NCBI GenBank assembly: GCA_947496375.1
Contig: CANMCY010000007.1
Location: 1-64,000, forward strand
Direction: 5' to 3'
Length of the DNA: 64,000 nucleotides
Source of the DNA: Flavobacteriales bacterium
GTDB taxonomy: Bacteria > Bacteroidota > Bacteroidia > NS11-12g > UBA955
How positions within the stretch are numbered: position 1 is the first letter of the stretch; each line of letters starts with the position of its first letter. Below, one piece after another: positions 54,221 through 63,313 of the stretch. A program made the position numbers and the translations under genes. Under the pieces are notes generated by a model. The model saw only the letters and a program-made list of their open reading frames with translations, did not search any database and was not told the DNA's origin.

Positions 54221-55093
54221 ATGATAATTGTAGCTGAAAGTGGTTCTACCAAATGCGATTGGCTGATCAACCACAATGATGGTAAGGTGCTGGAAACGCA
54301 CACTATGGGTTTTAATCCGTTCTTTCATCAGCCGGACGAGATTATGACCCATCTTAGGGGAAATCAGAATCTCAGCCAGGTTGCTTCGAAAGCTACGGCT
54401 GTTTACTTTTATGGTGCAGGTTGTTCCAGTCCGGACCGTAATGAAGTGATTTTATCTGCCCTGGTACAGTTTTTTCGCAATGCACACTGCGAGGTCAACC
54501 ACGATTTAAATGCTTCAGCATTTGCCACCTGGGATGGAAATCCCGCCATAACCTGCATAATCGGCACAGGCAGTAACAGCTGTTATTATGATGGGGTTTC
54601 GGTTTCTGAACAGGTGCCTGCACTGGGTTATATTCTGGGTGACGAAGGCAGTGGATCCTATTTTGGGAAAAAACTCATTGCCGATTATCTGTATAAAAGA
54701 CTTCCTAAAGAGTTACAGGATGCTTTCTTTGAGCAGTACAAACTGCAAAAAGAAGAAATTTTTCATCAGGTATACAATACCAATAAGGCCAATGTATTTC
54801 TTGCCTCCTTTATGCGCTTCATTGTGCCCCACAAGGAACATGCCTATATTCGGGAAATGGTATATGAAGGCCTTTCCAGGTTTGCCGAAATTCACATTTG
54901 CTGCTATTCAAACTTCCGCGAGGTTCCGGTTCATTTTGTGGGCTCAGTGGCTTTCTATTTTACCGAAATTCTTCAGCAGGTAGCAGTAGAAAAGGGTTTC
55001 AGTCTGGGGAAAATTGATAAAAACCCAGGTATGTCATTGCTGAAATATCACCTGACAAGAGAGGCAACGCTCAACAATATAGAAAAAGTATGA
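54221..55093 (+). CDS. BadF/NagK-type sugar kinase, probably acting on glucose here
   Basis: A 290-residue ASKHA-fold kinase similar to N-acetylglucosamine kinases of Bacteroidota. The phosphate-1 loop reads AESGSTKCDW (residues 5-14), the phosphate-2 loop reads IIGTGSNSCYYDG, and GYILGDEGSGSYFGKKL follows. It opens the catabolic operon and overlaps pgmB as ATGA. In this setting the expected substrate is free glucose released by the GH65 phosphorylase and the amylases; N-acetylglucosamine is the annotation by similarity alone. Confidence 0.85.
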   Translation: MIIVAESGSTKCDWLINHNDGKVLETHTMGFNPFFHQPDEIMTHLRGNQNLSQVASKATAVYFYGAGCSSPDRNEVILSALVQFFRNAHCEVNHDLNASAFATWDGNPAITCIIGTGSNSCYYDGVSVSEQVPALGYILGDEGSGSYFGKKLIADYLYKRLPKELQDAFFEQYKLQKEEIFHQVYNTNKANVFLASFMRFIVPHKEHAYIREMVYEGLSRFAEIHICCYSNFREVPVHFVGSVAFYFTEILQQVAVEKGFSLGKIDKNPGMSLLKYHLTREATLNNIEKV

Positions 55094-55740
55094 TACGCGG
55101 TGTCATCTTTGATCTGGATGGCGTGATTACGGATACTGCCGTTTATCATTATCAGTCATGGAGACGCATTGCAACAGAGGTGAATTTTGATCTCACCGAA
55201 GAACATAATGAACAACTGAAAGGGGTGAGCCGGGCGGAAAGTCTGGATAGAATTCTTGGCTGGGCCAATGCACTGAGGACAGAAGAGGAAAAGGCAAAAC
55301 TGCTCGTTCAAAAGAATGAACATTACCTCACACTCATTGAATCGCTGAATGACAAGGATATACTGCCGGGAATCGTTGCTTTTTTAGAAAATATCAGAAG
55401 TGCAGGCATTAAAACCGCAGTGGGTAGCAGCTCCAAAAACGCCCATTTTATTTTAAACAAACTTAGGCTCATAGATAGTTTTGATGCTGTTGTTGATGGC
55501 AATATGGTAAAACAAACCAAGCCGGATCCTGAAGTTTTTATATTGGCCGCCCAGCTTCTCGGTCTGCAACAGCAAGAATGTATTGTAGTTGAGGATGCCG
55601 AGGCAGGCGTTCTGGCAGCAAAAGCCGCCGGTATGAAAGTGCTTGGAATAACTGCGCATGGTCAGCTTCATCAGGCAGATTTATGTACGCACAATCTGCT
55701 TGAAAAGGATGCACAGTTTATTCAGCAATTTTTTTCTTAA
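55090..55740 (+). CDS. pgmB: Beta-phosphoglucomutase
   Basis: Converts beta-glucose-1-phosphate to glucose-6-phosphate. A 216-residue HAD-superfamily protein with the nucleophile motif FDLDGVITDTA (Asp8 and Asp10), the cap domain, VGSSSKNAHFILNKL, the Lys-containing KQTKPDPEVF and the metal site VVEDAEAGVLAA. Its coupling to the kinase upstream (ATGA) and to GH65 15 bp downstream shows the phosphorolytic maltose pathway. Confidence 0.94.
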   Translation: MIRGVIFDLDGVITDTAVYHYQSWRRIATEVNFDLTEEHNEQLKGVSRAESLDRILGWANALRTEEEKAKLLVQKNEHYLTLIESLNDKDILPGIVAFLENIRSAGIKTAVGSSSKNAHFILNKLRLIDSFDAVVDGNMVKQTKPDPEVFILAAQLLGLQQQECIVVEDAEAGVLAAKAAGMKVLGITAHGQLHQADLCTHNLLEKDAQFIQQFFS

Positions 55741-55755
55741 TAATGGTTAAATGAT

Positions 55756-58056
55756 ATGAAGGATTATATTAAAATAGATCCGTGGAATATTATCGAGGAG
55801 GGCTTTGATCCTGCATTGCATAAGGTTTCCGAAAGCTTGTTTAGCATTGGTAATGGCCGAATGGGGCAGCGTGCCAATTTTGAAGAATCTTACTCAGGTA
55901 AAACCCTTAGAGGTTCATACCTGGCAGGGGTGTATTATCCCGATAAAACAAGGGTTGGCTGGTGGAAAAACGGGTATCCGGAATATTTTGCCAAGGTGCT
56001 CAATTCGGTTAACTGGATTGGGATAGACATATCGGTGGATGGGGTTGCAGTTGATTTGGCCCATATTCAGCCCAAGGGATTTCAGCGTAAACTGAATATG
56101 CAACATGGGTTGCTTGAGAGGCACTATACTATTGAGCTTCAGAACGGCAATCAGTTGCAATTTAAATGGACAAGGTTTTGCCACATTACAAGAAAAGATT
56201 TGGGTGTAATTCGCCTGGAAATTGCGGCCACCAAGGATTGTGAGCTCACTATTAATAGTTATCTCGATGGTGCAGTTTACAATCAGGATTCCAATTACGA
56301 TGAGTTTTTCTGGGAACAGACTTCAGCCGGTGCTTACGAAAAGGCAGGCGTGGTATGGGTGCGTCAGCAAACCCGTAAAACCGGATTCAAAGTATTAGCG
56401 GGTGCCAAGACACAAGTTCAGCAGGGAAGTGAGATGATTCCGGGTACATTGTCATCCGGTGAGATGCGGGCCGAGGAGCATTACCGGCTCCTGTTAAAAT
56501 CCGGGCAAACCCTGAAACTTGAAAAATATGTGGCGGTGCTTACCGATATGTACCATCAGCCCGCACAATTCGAAGATATTGTAAAAAGTACAATATCTGC
56601 CGCAGTTGATACCGGATTTGAACAGTTGCTCGAGGAGCAAATACATGGCTGGGCTGATATCTGGAAGCAGGCGGATATTCTGATTGAAGGTGATGATGCC
56701 GCTCAGCAGGGTATCCGATTCAATATTTTTCAGTTATTCCAGACCTACAATGGGGATGATGCCCGCCTGAATATTGGTCCAAAAGGATTTACAGGTGAAA
56801 AATACGGTGGCAGCACTTATTGGGATACGGAAGCCTATTGTATTCCATTTTATCTGGGCACTGCCTCACCGGAGGTTTCACGAAATTTGCTGTTATACCG
56901 GTATCAGCAATTGCCTAAAGCCATTGAAAATGCTGAGAAACTCGGTTTTTCAGGCGGAGCGGCATTGTATCCTATGGTCACCATGAATGGGGAGGAATGC
57001 CACAACGAATGGGAAATAACCTTCGAAGAAATTCACCGTAACGGTGCCATTGCTTATGCCATTTACGACTACATCAATTACACCGGAGATGCTGATTACA
57101 TGGCCTCACATGGTCTTGAGGTGCTTATTGGTATTGCCCGATTCTGGGCCCAGCGGGTAAATTGGTCCAACGATAAAAAGAAGTTTGTGATGCTGGGTGT
57201 TACAGGGCCAAATGAGTTTGAAAACAACGTCAATAATAACTGGTACACCAATTATATTGCATCCTGGTGCATGCGTTATGCTGCCGAACAGTGTGAATGG
57301 CTAAAAACTGCCAATCCTTCAGCAATGAATGCGATTTCCGGCAAAACTGCCCTGAGTACCGAGGAAGTGTCTAACTGGAAACACATTCAGGCCAATATGT
57401 ATTTTCCTTTCGATTCGGACCAAAATGTGTTTTTGCAGCAGGATGGATTTCTGGATAAAGAACTAATCCCGGTTAGTGATTTGCCCGCTTCGCAGCGTCC
57501 CATTGTGGAACACTGGAGTTGGGACCGGATCCTTAGAAGTTGTTACATAAAACAGGCCGATGTGCTGCAGGGTTTTTATTTCTTTGAGGATGACTTTGAC
57601 GCAGATGCACACCGCAGGCATTTTGATTTTTACGAGCAGTACACTGTGCATGAATCTTCTTTGTCGCCCTGTATTCATAGCATTTTGGCCAATAAGATTG
57701 GCAACCATGAAAAAGCGTATGAATTTTACCTGCGCACCTCACGCCTGGACTTAAATGATATCAACAACGATACGTGCGACGGTTGCCATATTACCAGCAT
57801 GGCAGGTACCTGGATGACCATTAGCAAGGGATTTGCAGGCATTCGGGTAAAAAATGGAAAACTGCACTTCAACCCGGCGCTTCCCAATCAGTGGAAGTCT
57901 TTGACATTTAACCTGAGATTCAGGGAAAATCTGTTTTACATCCATATAGCGGGAGATGGTGTGCAGGTTACCAATACTTCAGGACCCGATACCAGTGCTG
58001 TAATCAACGGAATTGAAAAGCATTTGCCTCAGTCAAATCCGGTTTCTGCTTCATGA
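55756..58056 (+). CDS. GH65 disaccharide phosphorylase (maltose/trehalose/kojibiose type)
   Basis: A 766-residue cytosolic enzyme without signal peptide. It follows the GH65 order: N-terminal beta-sandwich (about 1-260), helical linker, (alpha/alpha)6 barrel (about 310-690) and a C-terminal beta domain. The active-site region NEWEITFEEIHRNG (417-430) holds the general acid Glu. With phosphate it splits a disaccharide into beta-glucose-1-phosphate and glucose. The adjacent pgmB fits this product, and the surrounding alpha-glucan genes favour maltose as substrate. Its stop overlaps the start of the next GH13 gene. Confidence 0.93.
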   Translation: MKDYIKIDPWNIIEEGFDPALHKVSESLFSIGNGRMGQRANFEESYSGKTLRGSYLAGVYYPDKTRVGWWKNGYPEYFAKVLNSVNWIGIDISVDGVAVDLAHIQPKGFQRKLNMQHGLLERHYTIELQNGNQLQFKWTRFCHITRKDLGVIRLEIAATKDCELTINSYLDGAVYNQDSNYDEFFWEQTSAGAYEKAGVVWVRQQTRKTGFKVLAGAKTQVQQGSEMIPGTLSSGEMRAEEHYRLLLKSGQTLKLEKYVAVLTDMYHQPAQFEDIVKSTISAAVDTGFEQLLEEQIHGWADIWKQADILIEGDDAAQQGIRFNIFQLFQTYNGDDARLNIGPKGFTGEKYGGSTYWDTEAYCIPFYLGTASPEVSRNLLLYRYQQLPKAIENAEKLGFSGGAALYPMVTMNGEECHNEWEITFEEIHRNGAIAYAIYDYINYTGDADYMASHGLEVLIGIARFWAQRVNWSNDKKKFVMLGVTGPNEFENNVNNNWYTNYIASWCMRYAAEQCEWLKTANPSAMNAISGKTALSTEEVSNWKHIQANMYFPFDSDQNVFLQQDGFLDKELIPVSDLPASQRPIVEHWSWDRILRSCYIKQADVLQGFYFFEDDFDADAHRRHFDFYEQYTVHESSLSPCIHSILANKIGNHEKAYEFYLRTSRLDLNDINNDTCDGCHITSMAGTWMTISKGFAGIRVKNGKLHFNPALPNQWKSLTFNLRFRENLFYIHIAGDGVQVTNTSGPDTSAVINGIEKHLPQSNPVSAS

Positions 58057-60512
58057 AAAGGGCAAAGCAAATTATATCGGTAGTTTTTCTTACTGTTTTT
58101 CTATTCTCTTGCGGAATTGTAAGAAAGAAAACAGTGTGGATTACCTATTTACATCCTTCCACACCTGTGATGCCGGCATGGCTTGCCGGTGATACCACCA
58201 CGCTATACACGGGCGATATTTTTCCGAATCAGAAGGTGGGTGTGGTGGTTGCGGGTTCAACTGACAAAACCGGAGAACTTTCCTTGCTGCCGGGTCTTTC
58301 ATCAGATACTTCCATGGTGAACCAAGCTTTTAGGGTGGTTTCTCCCAAGAATGGTGTTCTTAATGCGGTTACCCTCGTAAATCTTCAGAATAGTAAGCGC
58401 TGTGACTGGGTATTGAAAAAAACGGTTATTATACCTGTAACCCTCACCTATAAGGGAAAAGTGGAAAAGGGTATTTTTGTGAAAGGCGATTTTAATGCCT
58501 GGAATTCAAAATCGCACCCGCTACAAAAAATCAGTGATACCGTTTATCAGACTACCCTTTCACTGGATCCGGGGGAATATGGATATCAGTTTGTGGCAGA
58601 TGGGAAAGGTGTATTTGATGTTTCCAATCCCAACAGAAGGAGCAATGGTTTTGGGGGCGAGAATTCCGTATTAACTGTGGCTGAAAGCAGGCCTGTTCCG
58701 CACATCGTAGCGAAATGGGAAAATCAAGCATTGCATTTGCATTTCGAGCAGCCACTAAAGACTGAAAAACTTCATGTTATTGCCCTATGGGATAATCAGA
58801 TTATTTATCAGACTGTTAATAGTCAGGATAAAAACAGGGTGGTACAGTGGTCCAATCCGGAATTAACCATCCCCGCAGATGCTAAGTCAATCAAGAGAAG
58901 CTTTATCAGGGTGTTTTGTGCAACGGAATTTGTACACGGAAACGATCTGTTGATTCCGCTTGAATATGGAATACCCGTAACGGACCCAAAGCAACTTTCA
59001 CGGGAAGATCTGGAAAAAACCGTTATGTACTTTGCGTTTGTTGACCGCTTTAACAACGGTGCAAAAAGCAACGATAAACCGCTGAACCATCCCCAGGTAA
59101 CGCTCAGGACCAATTTTCAAGGTGGAGATATACAGGGTATAACGCAAAAGATACAGTCCGGATATTTCGACAGCATGGGGATGAATGCCATCTGGATTAG
59201 CCCTATTTCTAAAAATCCCAAGGGCGCATGGGGAGATTTTCCTGATCCGCATGTGAAGTTCAGTGGCTACCATGGTTACTGGCCCGTTTCCAATACGCTC
59301 ATTGATGAAAGGTTTGGAAACGCATCAGCCCTGAAACAAATGCTGTCTGAAGCGCATAGCCGTAACAATAACGTTTACCTGGATTATGTGGCTCATCATG
59401 TGCACAAAGAACACCCTATTTACAGGCAGCATCCTGATTGGGTTACGCCCTTGTATTTACCCGATGGGCGAATGAACACGGAATTGTGGGATGAGCAGCG
59501 TTTAACGACATGGTTCGATACATTTCTGCCAACCCTGGATTTGGGAAGGCCCGAAGTGGCAACCTACATGGTAGATTCTGCCCTGTATTGGCTTAGGACA
59601 TTTGATTTTGATGGTTTTAGGCACGATGCAACAAAGCATATACCTGATAATTTCACAAGATTGCTCACCGCCAAAATTCGCACGGAAATTGAACCTGCTA
59701 GAAACCAACGTATATACCAGATTGGAGAAACCTATGGCAACACCAAGTTGATTGGTTCATATCTGGGCCATGGATTGCTCGATGCGCAGTTTGATTTTAA
59801 CCTGTATGATGCGATGCTGAGAACCTTTGCCTGGAATGGTTCCTTAACCGGACTGGTAACGGAGCAACTGCGAAGCATAGGTCAATACGGACATCATCAC
59901 CTTATGGGCAATATCACCGGCAACCAGGACAAACCCAGGTTTATGTCTTATGCCGATGGCACCATAACCGGCAAAACACCTTGGAACGAAGGGAAAAAGA
60001 TGGGACATCTAGGTGATTTGCCCCTGAAGAACGATTCTGCATTCCAGAAATTTCTTCATTTTTATACGTGGTTGTTTTCCGCACCCGGCATCCCTGTGGT
60101 TTATTATGGCGATGAGATTGGTATGACAGGAGGCAATGATCCGGGAAACAGAAACATGATGCAGTTTGATAGCTTAACCTCGCAGCAATCTCAATTTAAA
60201 ACAAAAATAGCAGAACTGGCCAAACTCAGAACGGGCAGCATGGCCCTGTGCTACGGAGATTATAAGGTTTTGAGCTACAATGATTCGCAGGTTGTGATTT
60301 GCCGCAGGTACCTGAATGAAATGGCTGTAATGGCCATAAACAGAGGCAAAAAACCTATGGAACTTGATGGGTTTCAAAAAACTATCGATATTTTTAGCCA
60401 TAAACAAATAGCCGTTTGGTCTAATATGGACAGCGCAGAATTATTGGGTATGCGCAAAGGAACAATGCTGAAACCCCATCAATCGGCCATCTTCATTTAC
60501 TCGAATAAATAA
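58053..60512 (+). CDS. GH13 amylase-family lipoprotein with CBM48-like module
   Basis: An 819-residue lipoprotein: lipobox FLFSC (Cys20), an N-terminal region (about 25-125), a CBM48-like E-set (about 133-195, VKGDFNAW ... DPGEYGYQFVADG), and a GH13 barrel from about 320. Catalytic residues are Asp525 (GFRHD), Glu559 (QIGETYG) and Asp626. Before the last Asp the usual NHD reads NQD, a His-to-Gln change at a substrate-contact position. Probably on the outer membrane, periplasmic or surface face unknown. It overlaps the GH65 gene by 4 bp. Confidence 0.9.
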   Translation: MKRAKQIISVVFLTVFLFSCGIVRKKTVWITYLHPSTPVMPAWLAGDTTTLYTGDIFPNQKVGVVVAGSTDKTGELSLLPGLSSDTSMVNQAFRVVSPKNGVLNAVTLVNLQNSKRCDWVLKKTVIIPVTLTYKGKVEKGIFVKGDFNAWNSKSHPLQKISDTVYQTTLSLDPGEYGYQFVADGKGVFDVSNPNRRSNGFGGENSVLTVAESRPVPHIVAKWENQALHLHFEQPLKTEKLHVIALWDNQIIYQTVNSQDKNRVVQWSNPELTIPADAKSIKRSFIRVFCATEFVHGNDLLIPLEYGIPVTDPKQLSREDLEKTVMYFAFVDRFNNGAKSNDKPLNHPQVTLRTNFQGGDIQGITQKIQSGYFDSMGMNAIWISPISKNPKGAWGDFPDPHVKFSGYHGYWPVSNTLIDERFGNASALKQMLSEAHSRNNNVYLDYVAHHVHKEHPIYRQHPDWVTPLYLPDGRMNTELWDEQRLTTWFDTFLPTLDLGRPEVATYMVDSALYWLRTFDFDGFRHDATKHIPDNFTRLLTAKIRTEIEPARNQRIYQIGETYGNTKLIGSYLGHGLLDAQFDFNLYDAMLRTFAWNGSLTGLVTEQLRSIGQYGHHHLMGNITGNQDKPRFMSYADGTITGKTPWNEGKKMGHLGDLPLKNDSAFQKFLHFYTWLFSAPGIPVVYYGDEIGMTGGNDPGNRNMMQFDSLTSQQSQFKTKIAELAKLRTGSMALCYGDYKVLSYNDSQVVICRRYLNEMAVMAINRGKKPMELDGFQKTIDIFSHKQIAVWSNMDSAELLGMRKGTMLKPHQSAIFIYSNK

Positions 60513-60513
60513 C

Positions 60514-61878
60514 ATGAAAAAGCACATAATACTTTTAGCCGGAATGCTCGCGCTTGGGTTCAATTCAGTGATTGCACAACCTGCAGACTGGCCCGAAAAT
60601 CCCATTATTTACGAGGTGAATTTACGCCACCATACGCCAGAAGGTACCCTTGCGTCATTTAAGCAGGAATTACGCCAATTAAAGGGGCTAGGGGTAAATG
60701 TACTGTGGTTTATGCCTGTGCAGCCCATTGGTGAGAAAAAACGCAAAGCCAAGGGCGATCTTTTCGTGGAAGATATCAAAGAACCTGCTGAAAAGTTGCG
60801 TTATCTGGGAAGTCCTTATTCTATCAGGAATTATACCCAGGTTAATCCGGATTTTGGTACCCTGCAGGAATTTAAATCTGTGGTAAAACTTTGCCATGAA
60901 ATGGGAATGAAAGTGATTCTGGACTGGGTTGGTAATCACACCGCATGGGATCATCCATGGATTGCCGCGCATCCTGACTGGTATACAAAAGATAAAAATG
61001 GCAATATCACCGATCCGCTGAATGAGGAAGGCAATAGCATGGGCTGGACTGATGTGGCAGACCTGAATTATGGCAGCCAGGAAATGAGAGCGGCGATGAT
61101 CCAGGATATGAAATATTGGGTTAAAGAATGCGATATCGATGGTTTCAGGTGTGATGTAGCCATGAGCGTTCCGGCTGATTTTTGGGATGCAGCCAGAAAA
61201 GAAATTGAAACGGTAAAACCCATCTTCATGCTCGCAGAGTCCGAAGAGCACGACATGGCGCAATTTAAGGGAGCGTTTAACGCTTATTATGGCTGGGAAT
61301 TACATCATGTTATGAACCAGGTTGCCAAGGGAAAACGCAAAGCCACATTTCTTGATACAACCCTGTCTAACAAGCTGAAAAAGTTTCCGGTTAATGTTTA
61401 CAGCATGAACTTCATTACCAATCATGATGAAAACAGCTGGAATGGAACCGAATTTGAAAGAATGAAAGATGCATGGAAAGCCATGGCAGTGTTTACTTTC
61501 ACTGCTCCCGGTATACCACTTTTATATACCGGTCAGGAATATGGAAATAATCGCAGACTGCGTTTCTTTGAAAAAGACACGATACAAAAACGCCATGATT
61601 TTAATTACTTCGGATTTTACTCCTTGCTTTGTGATTTAAGGAAGTACCACGGACTTGGCACATCAGCAGCGTCAAACAACATATCATTCATTCCCCAAAA
61701 GTCCCCTAATCTGCTGGTATTTACCCGGGGCAATAAAGAACATACTTATTGGGTTTGCCTAAACCTTTCAGAAAGCGCATATAAAAAGCGTATTAAGATT
61801 CCAAAAGGTGCGCTATTGATGGGTACCCCGGGCAAAAAACTCGGCCCCTGGGCTTATAAAGTTATTCAATTGAAATAG
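60514..61878 (+). CDS. Exported GH13 alpha-amylase, compact form
   Basis: A 454-residue enzyme with a signal peptide ending near residue 22 (NSVIAQ) and a single GH13 barrel. Catalytic residues are Asp214 (GFRCDVA), Glu242 (LAESEE) and Asp305 (FITNHDE), all in standard order. No binding module, lipobox or T9SS domain, so it is probably periplasmic. It starts 1 bp after the upstream GH13 stop and ends the operon at a strong bidirectional terminator. Confidence 0.92.
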   Translation: MKKHIILLAGMLALGFNSVIAQPADWPENPIIYEVNLRHHTPEGTLASFKQELRQLKGLGVNVLWFMPVQPIGEKKRKAKGDLFVEDIKEPAEKLRYLGSPYSIRNYTQVNPDFGTLQEFKSVVKLCHEMGMKVILDWVGNHTAWDHPWIAAHPDWYTKDKNGNITDPLNEEGNSMGWTDVADLNYGSQEMRAAMIQDMKYWVKECDIDGFRCDVAMSVPADFWDAARKEIETVKPIFMLAESEEHDMAQFKGAFNAYYGWELHHVMNQVAKGKRKATFLDTTLSNKLKKFPVNVYSMNFITNHDENSWNGTEFERMKDAWKAMAVFTFTAPGIPLLYTGQEYGNNRRLRFFEKDTIQKRHDFNYFGFYSLLCDLRKYHGLGTSAASNNISFIPQKSPNLLVFTRGNKEHTYWVCLNLSESAYKKRIKIPKGALLMGTPGKKLGPWAYKVIQLK

Positions 61879-61908
61879 TACAGAATCTCACAAGCACCAA
61901 CATAATGA

Positions 61909-61941
61909 GAAAAGGCTGTCGAATGACAGCCTTTTCTTTTT
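61909..61941. terminator. Bidirectional terminator between convergent operons
   Basis: A 12-bp stem GAAAAGGCTGTC/GACAGCCTTTTC with loop GAAT, followed by TTTTT on the plus strand. It ends both the GH65/GH13 operon and the SusD operon. Confidence 0.9.
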
Positions 61942-61955
61942 GGGTTATGAATTGT

Positions 61956-62843
61956 TCAGCAACCGCCCTGGTTGAACTGATAAATCATTAGGTCATCAAT
62001 AGCATCATTGGAGTTCACCAGATTGGGTTTCACAATTTGGTATTCTATGCGATAGATTTTGGTGCTTGCAGGTATTTTGAAAAACTTTTCCGGAATAATA
62101 CTGAACTGGAAGATTCCCTTGGCGGTCTGCTTCATTTTTAGTTGCGGAAAATCCCCAACGCGTTTTGCATTAGAAGCAATCCTGTAGGCGGTTCCTGCTG
62201 CATCGTAAGCAATGGGAAACACATACAAATCTGTGGCATTTTGCATGCTTACTTTCTCTTCTGCAGTGTTATTGTATATGATACTAAATACATCAGCTGT
62301 AGTGGTAATCATGGTGTCTTTTTTTGTGCCTTTTCCTACCGGAATGGTTTGGATTTTTACTACCGGACCTGATGGTGGATCTACCGAAATGGTTAAATCT
62401 TCGGTTTTCTTGTCAGGATCTCCGTATCCACCGCCGTCTTTGGGTTTTACAAGGAAATGAAAATCTTCTTTATAAACAGCTGCAGCATCGCACTCAAAGA
62501 AAGTGGTTGGTGTAAATGTATAGCTGTAAACGCCTTCAGATTCCTTGGTCATTTTAAGGGCCTCATTGCTGCTTTTCCATGCTGCAGAGCCGGTTCCGTT
62601 GGCCATGGGGTGGCCAGCGGGATGTTCCTTGGGTTTCCAGATCCACAGGTACATGTCTTCAGTCATTGCAATATCAACAATGCCATAGTCATTTTTGGTC
62701 AACTTGAGGTTAACCATAATTTTACAGGGTTTTGCGGGATCAAATTCGTCCGGTTTATCCAGAAAGGCAGCTTGTCCGTATACATTTACAGAAAAAAATC
62801 CCATGAGGATTCCTGCCAAAATTGAAAAACTATATTTTTTCAT
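61956..62843 (-). CDS. Sus-locus accessory binding protein (DUF4961-like)
   Basis: A 295-residue exported protein with signal peptide to about residue 24 (NVYGQ) and two successive beta-sandwich modules (about 30-150 and 160-290). The first (MYLWIWKPKEHP ... GVYSYTFTPTTFF ... FHFLVKPKDGGGYGDP) resembles the N-terminal module of the T9SS amylase at 45833 (VYIHTG ... NNIYKIKIYIPTFY ... AAVFRNKDGS). Position after SusD and an ATGA overlap with the gene before it suggest a role like SusE/SusF in glucan binding. The DUF4961 name is from memory and tentative. Confidence 0.7.
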   Translation of the reverse strand: MKKYSFSILAGILMGFFSVNVYGQAAFLDKPDEFDPAKPCKIMVNLKLTKNDYGIVDIAMTEDMYLWIWKPKEHPAGHPMANGTGSAAWKSSNEALKMTKESEGVYSYTFTPTTFFECDAAAVYKEDFHFLVKPKDGGGYGDPDKKTEDLTISVDPPSGPVVKIQTIPVGKGTKKDTMITTTADVFSIIYNNTAEEKVSMQNATDLYVFPIAYDAAGTAYRIASNAKRVGDFPQLKMKQTAKGIFQFSIIPEKFFKIPASTKIYRIEYQIVKPNLVNSNDAIDDLMIYQFNQGGC

Positions 62844-63313
62844 TTTCTTGTAAAGCTAAATTGGTAAATGGTGCTGGTTGTGCCACCGCCACAATAGCGG
62901 GTGAGCTGAATTCTGAGTTTTGGATCTACCGTCCTGATGGTTTGGAGAAGTTTCACAGTCTCTACCCCTGCATCGCCGCTCATCTCTATTTGGGTTGGGA
63001 ATTGATTATCATCAAATTTCCAGGTACCGCTGGTTCCCAGAAATAAGGGATTAGATCGGTTAAAAGCGTAAGAGAAATCAGATGAATTAACATCGAGTTC
63101 AATGGGGGTAGAATCCTTGAATGCATCGGTCACATCAATGATTAAATCCTTGTTTGATGGGTCTAGCTGTTGTACCTGATCCAAAACCCATACATCCTGA
63201 ATACCCTCTAGTTTGCTTGAAGGCCCTTCAAGATCCCGGTTTTTCTTTTTGCAGCCACCTATTACTGTTACGAGTAAAAAACTCAGGGCTGCTATTTGAA
63301 TGATATTTTTCAT
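62840..63313 (-). CDS. Sus-locus accessory lipoprotein (DUF5004/lipocalin-like)
   Basis: A 157-residue lipoprotein with lipobox VIGGC (Cys21) followed by KKK. The body resembles a small lipocalin-like barrel (GIQDVWVLDQVQQLDP, GTWKFDDNQFPTQIEM, IYQFSFTRK) as in DUF5004 proteins found after SusD genes. Its start overlaps the SusD stop (TAATG), and its end overlaps the next gene as ATGA, so the three are one operon. Function unknown. Confidence 0.7.
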   Translation of the reverse strand: MKNIIQIAALSFLLVTVIGGCKKKNRDLEGPSSKLEGIQDVWVLDQVQQLDPSNKDLIIDVTDAFKDSTPIELDVNSSDFSYAFNRSNPLFLGTSGTWKFDDNQFPTQIEMSGDAGVETVKLLQTIRTVDPKLRIQLTRYCGGGTTSTIYQFSFTRK

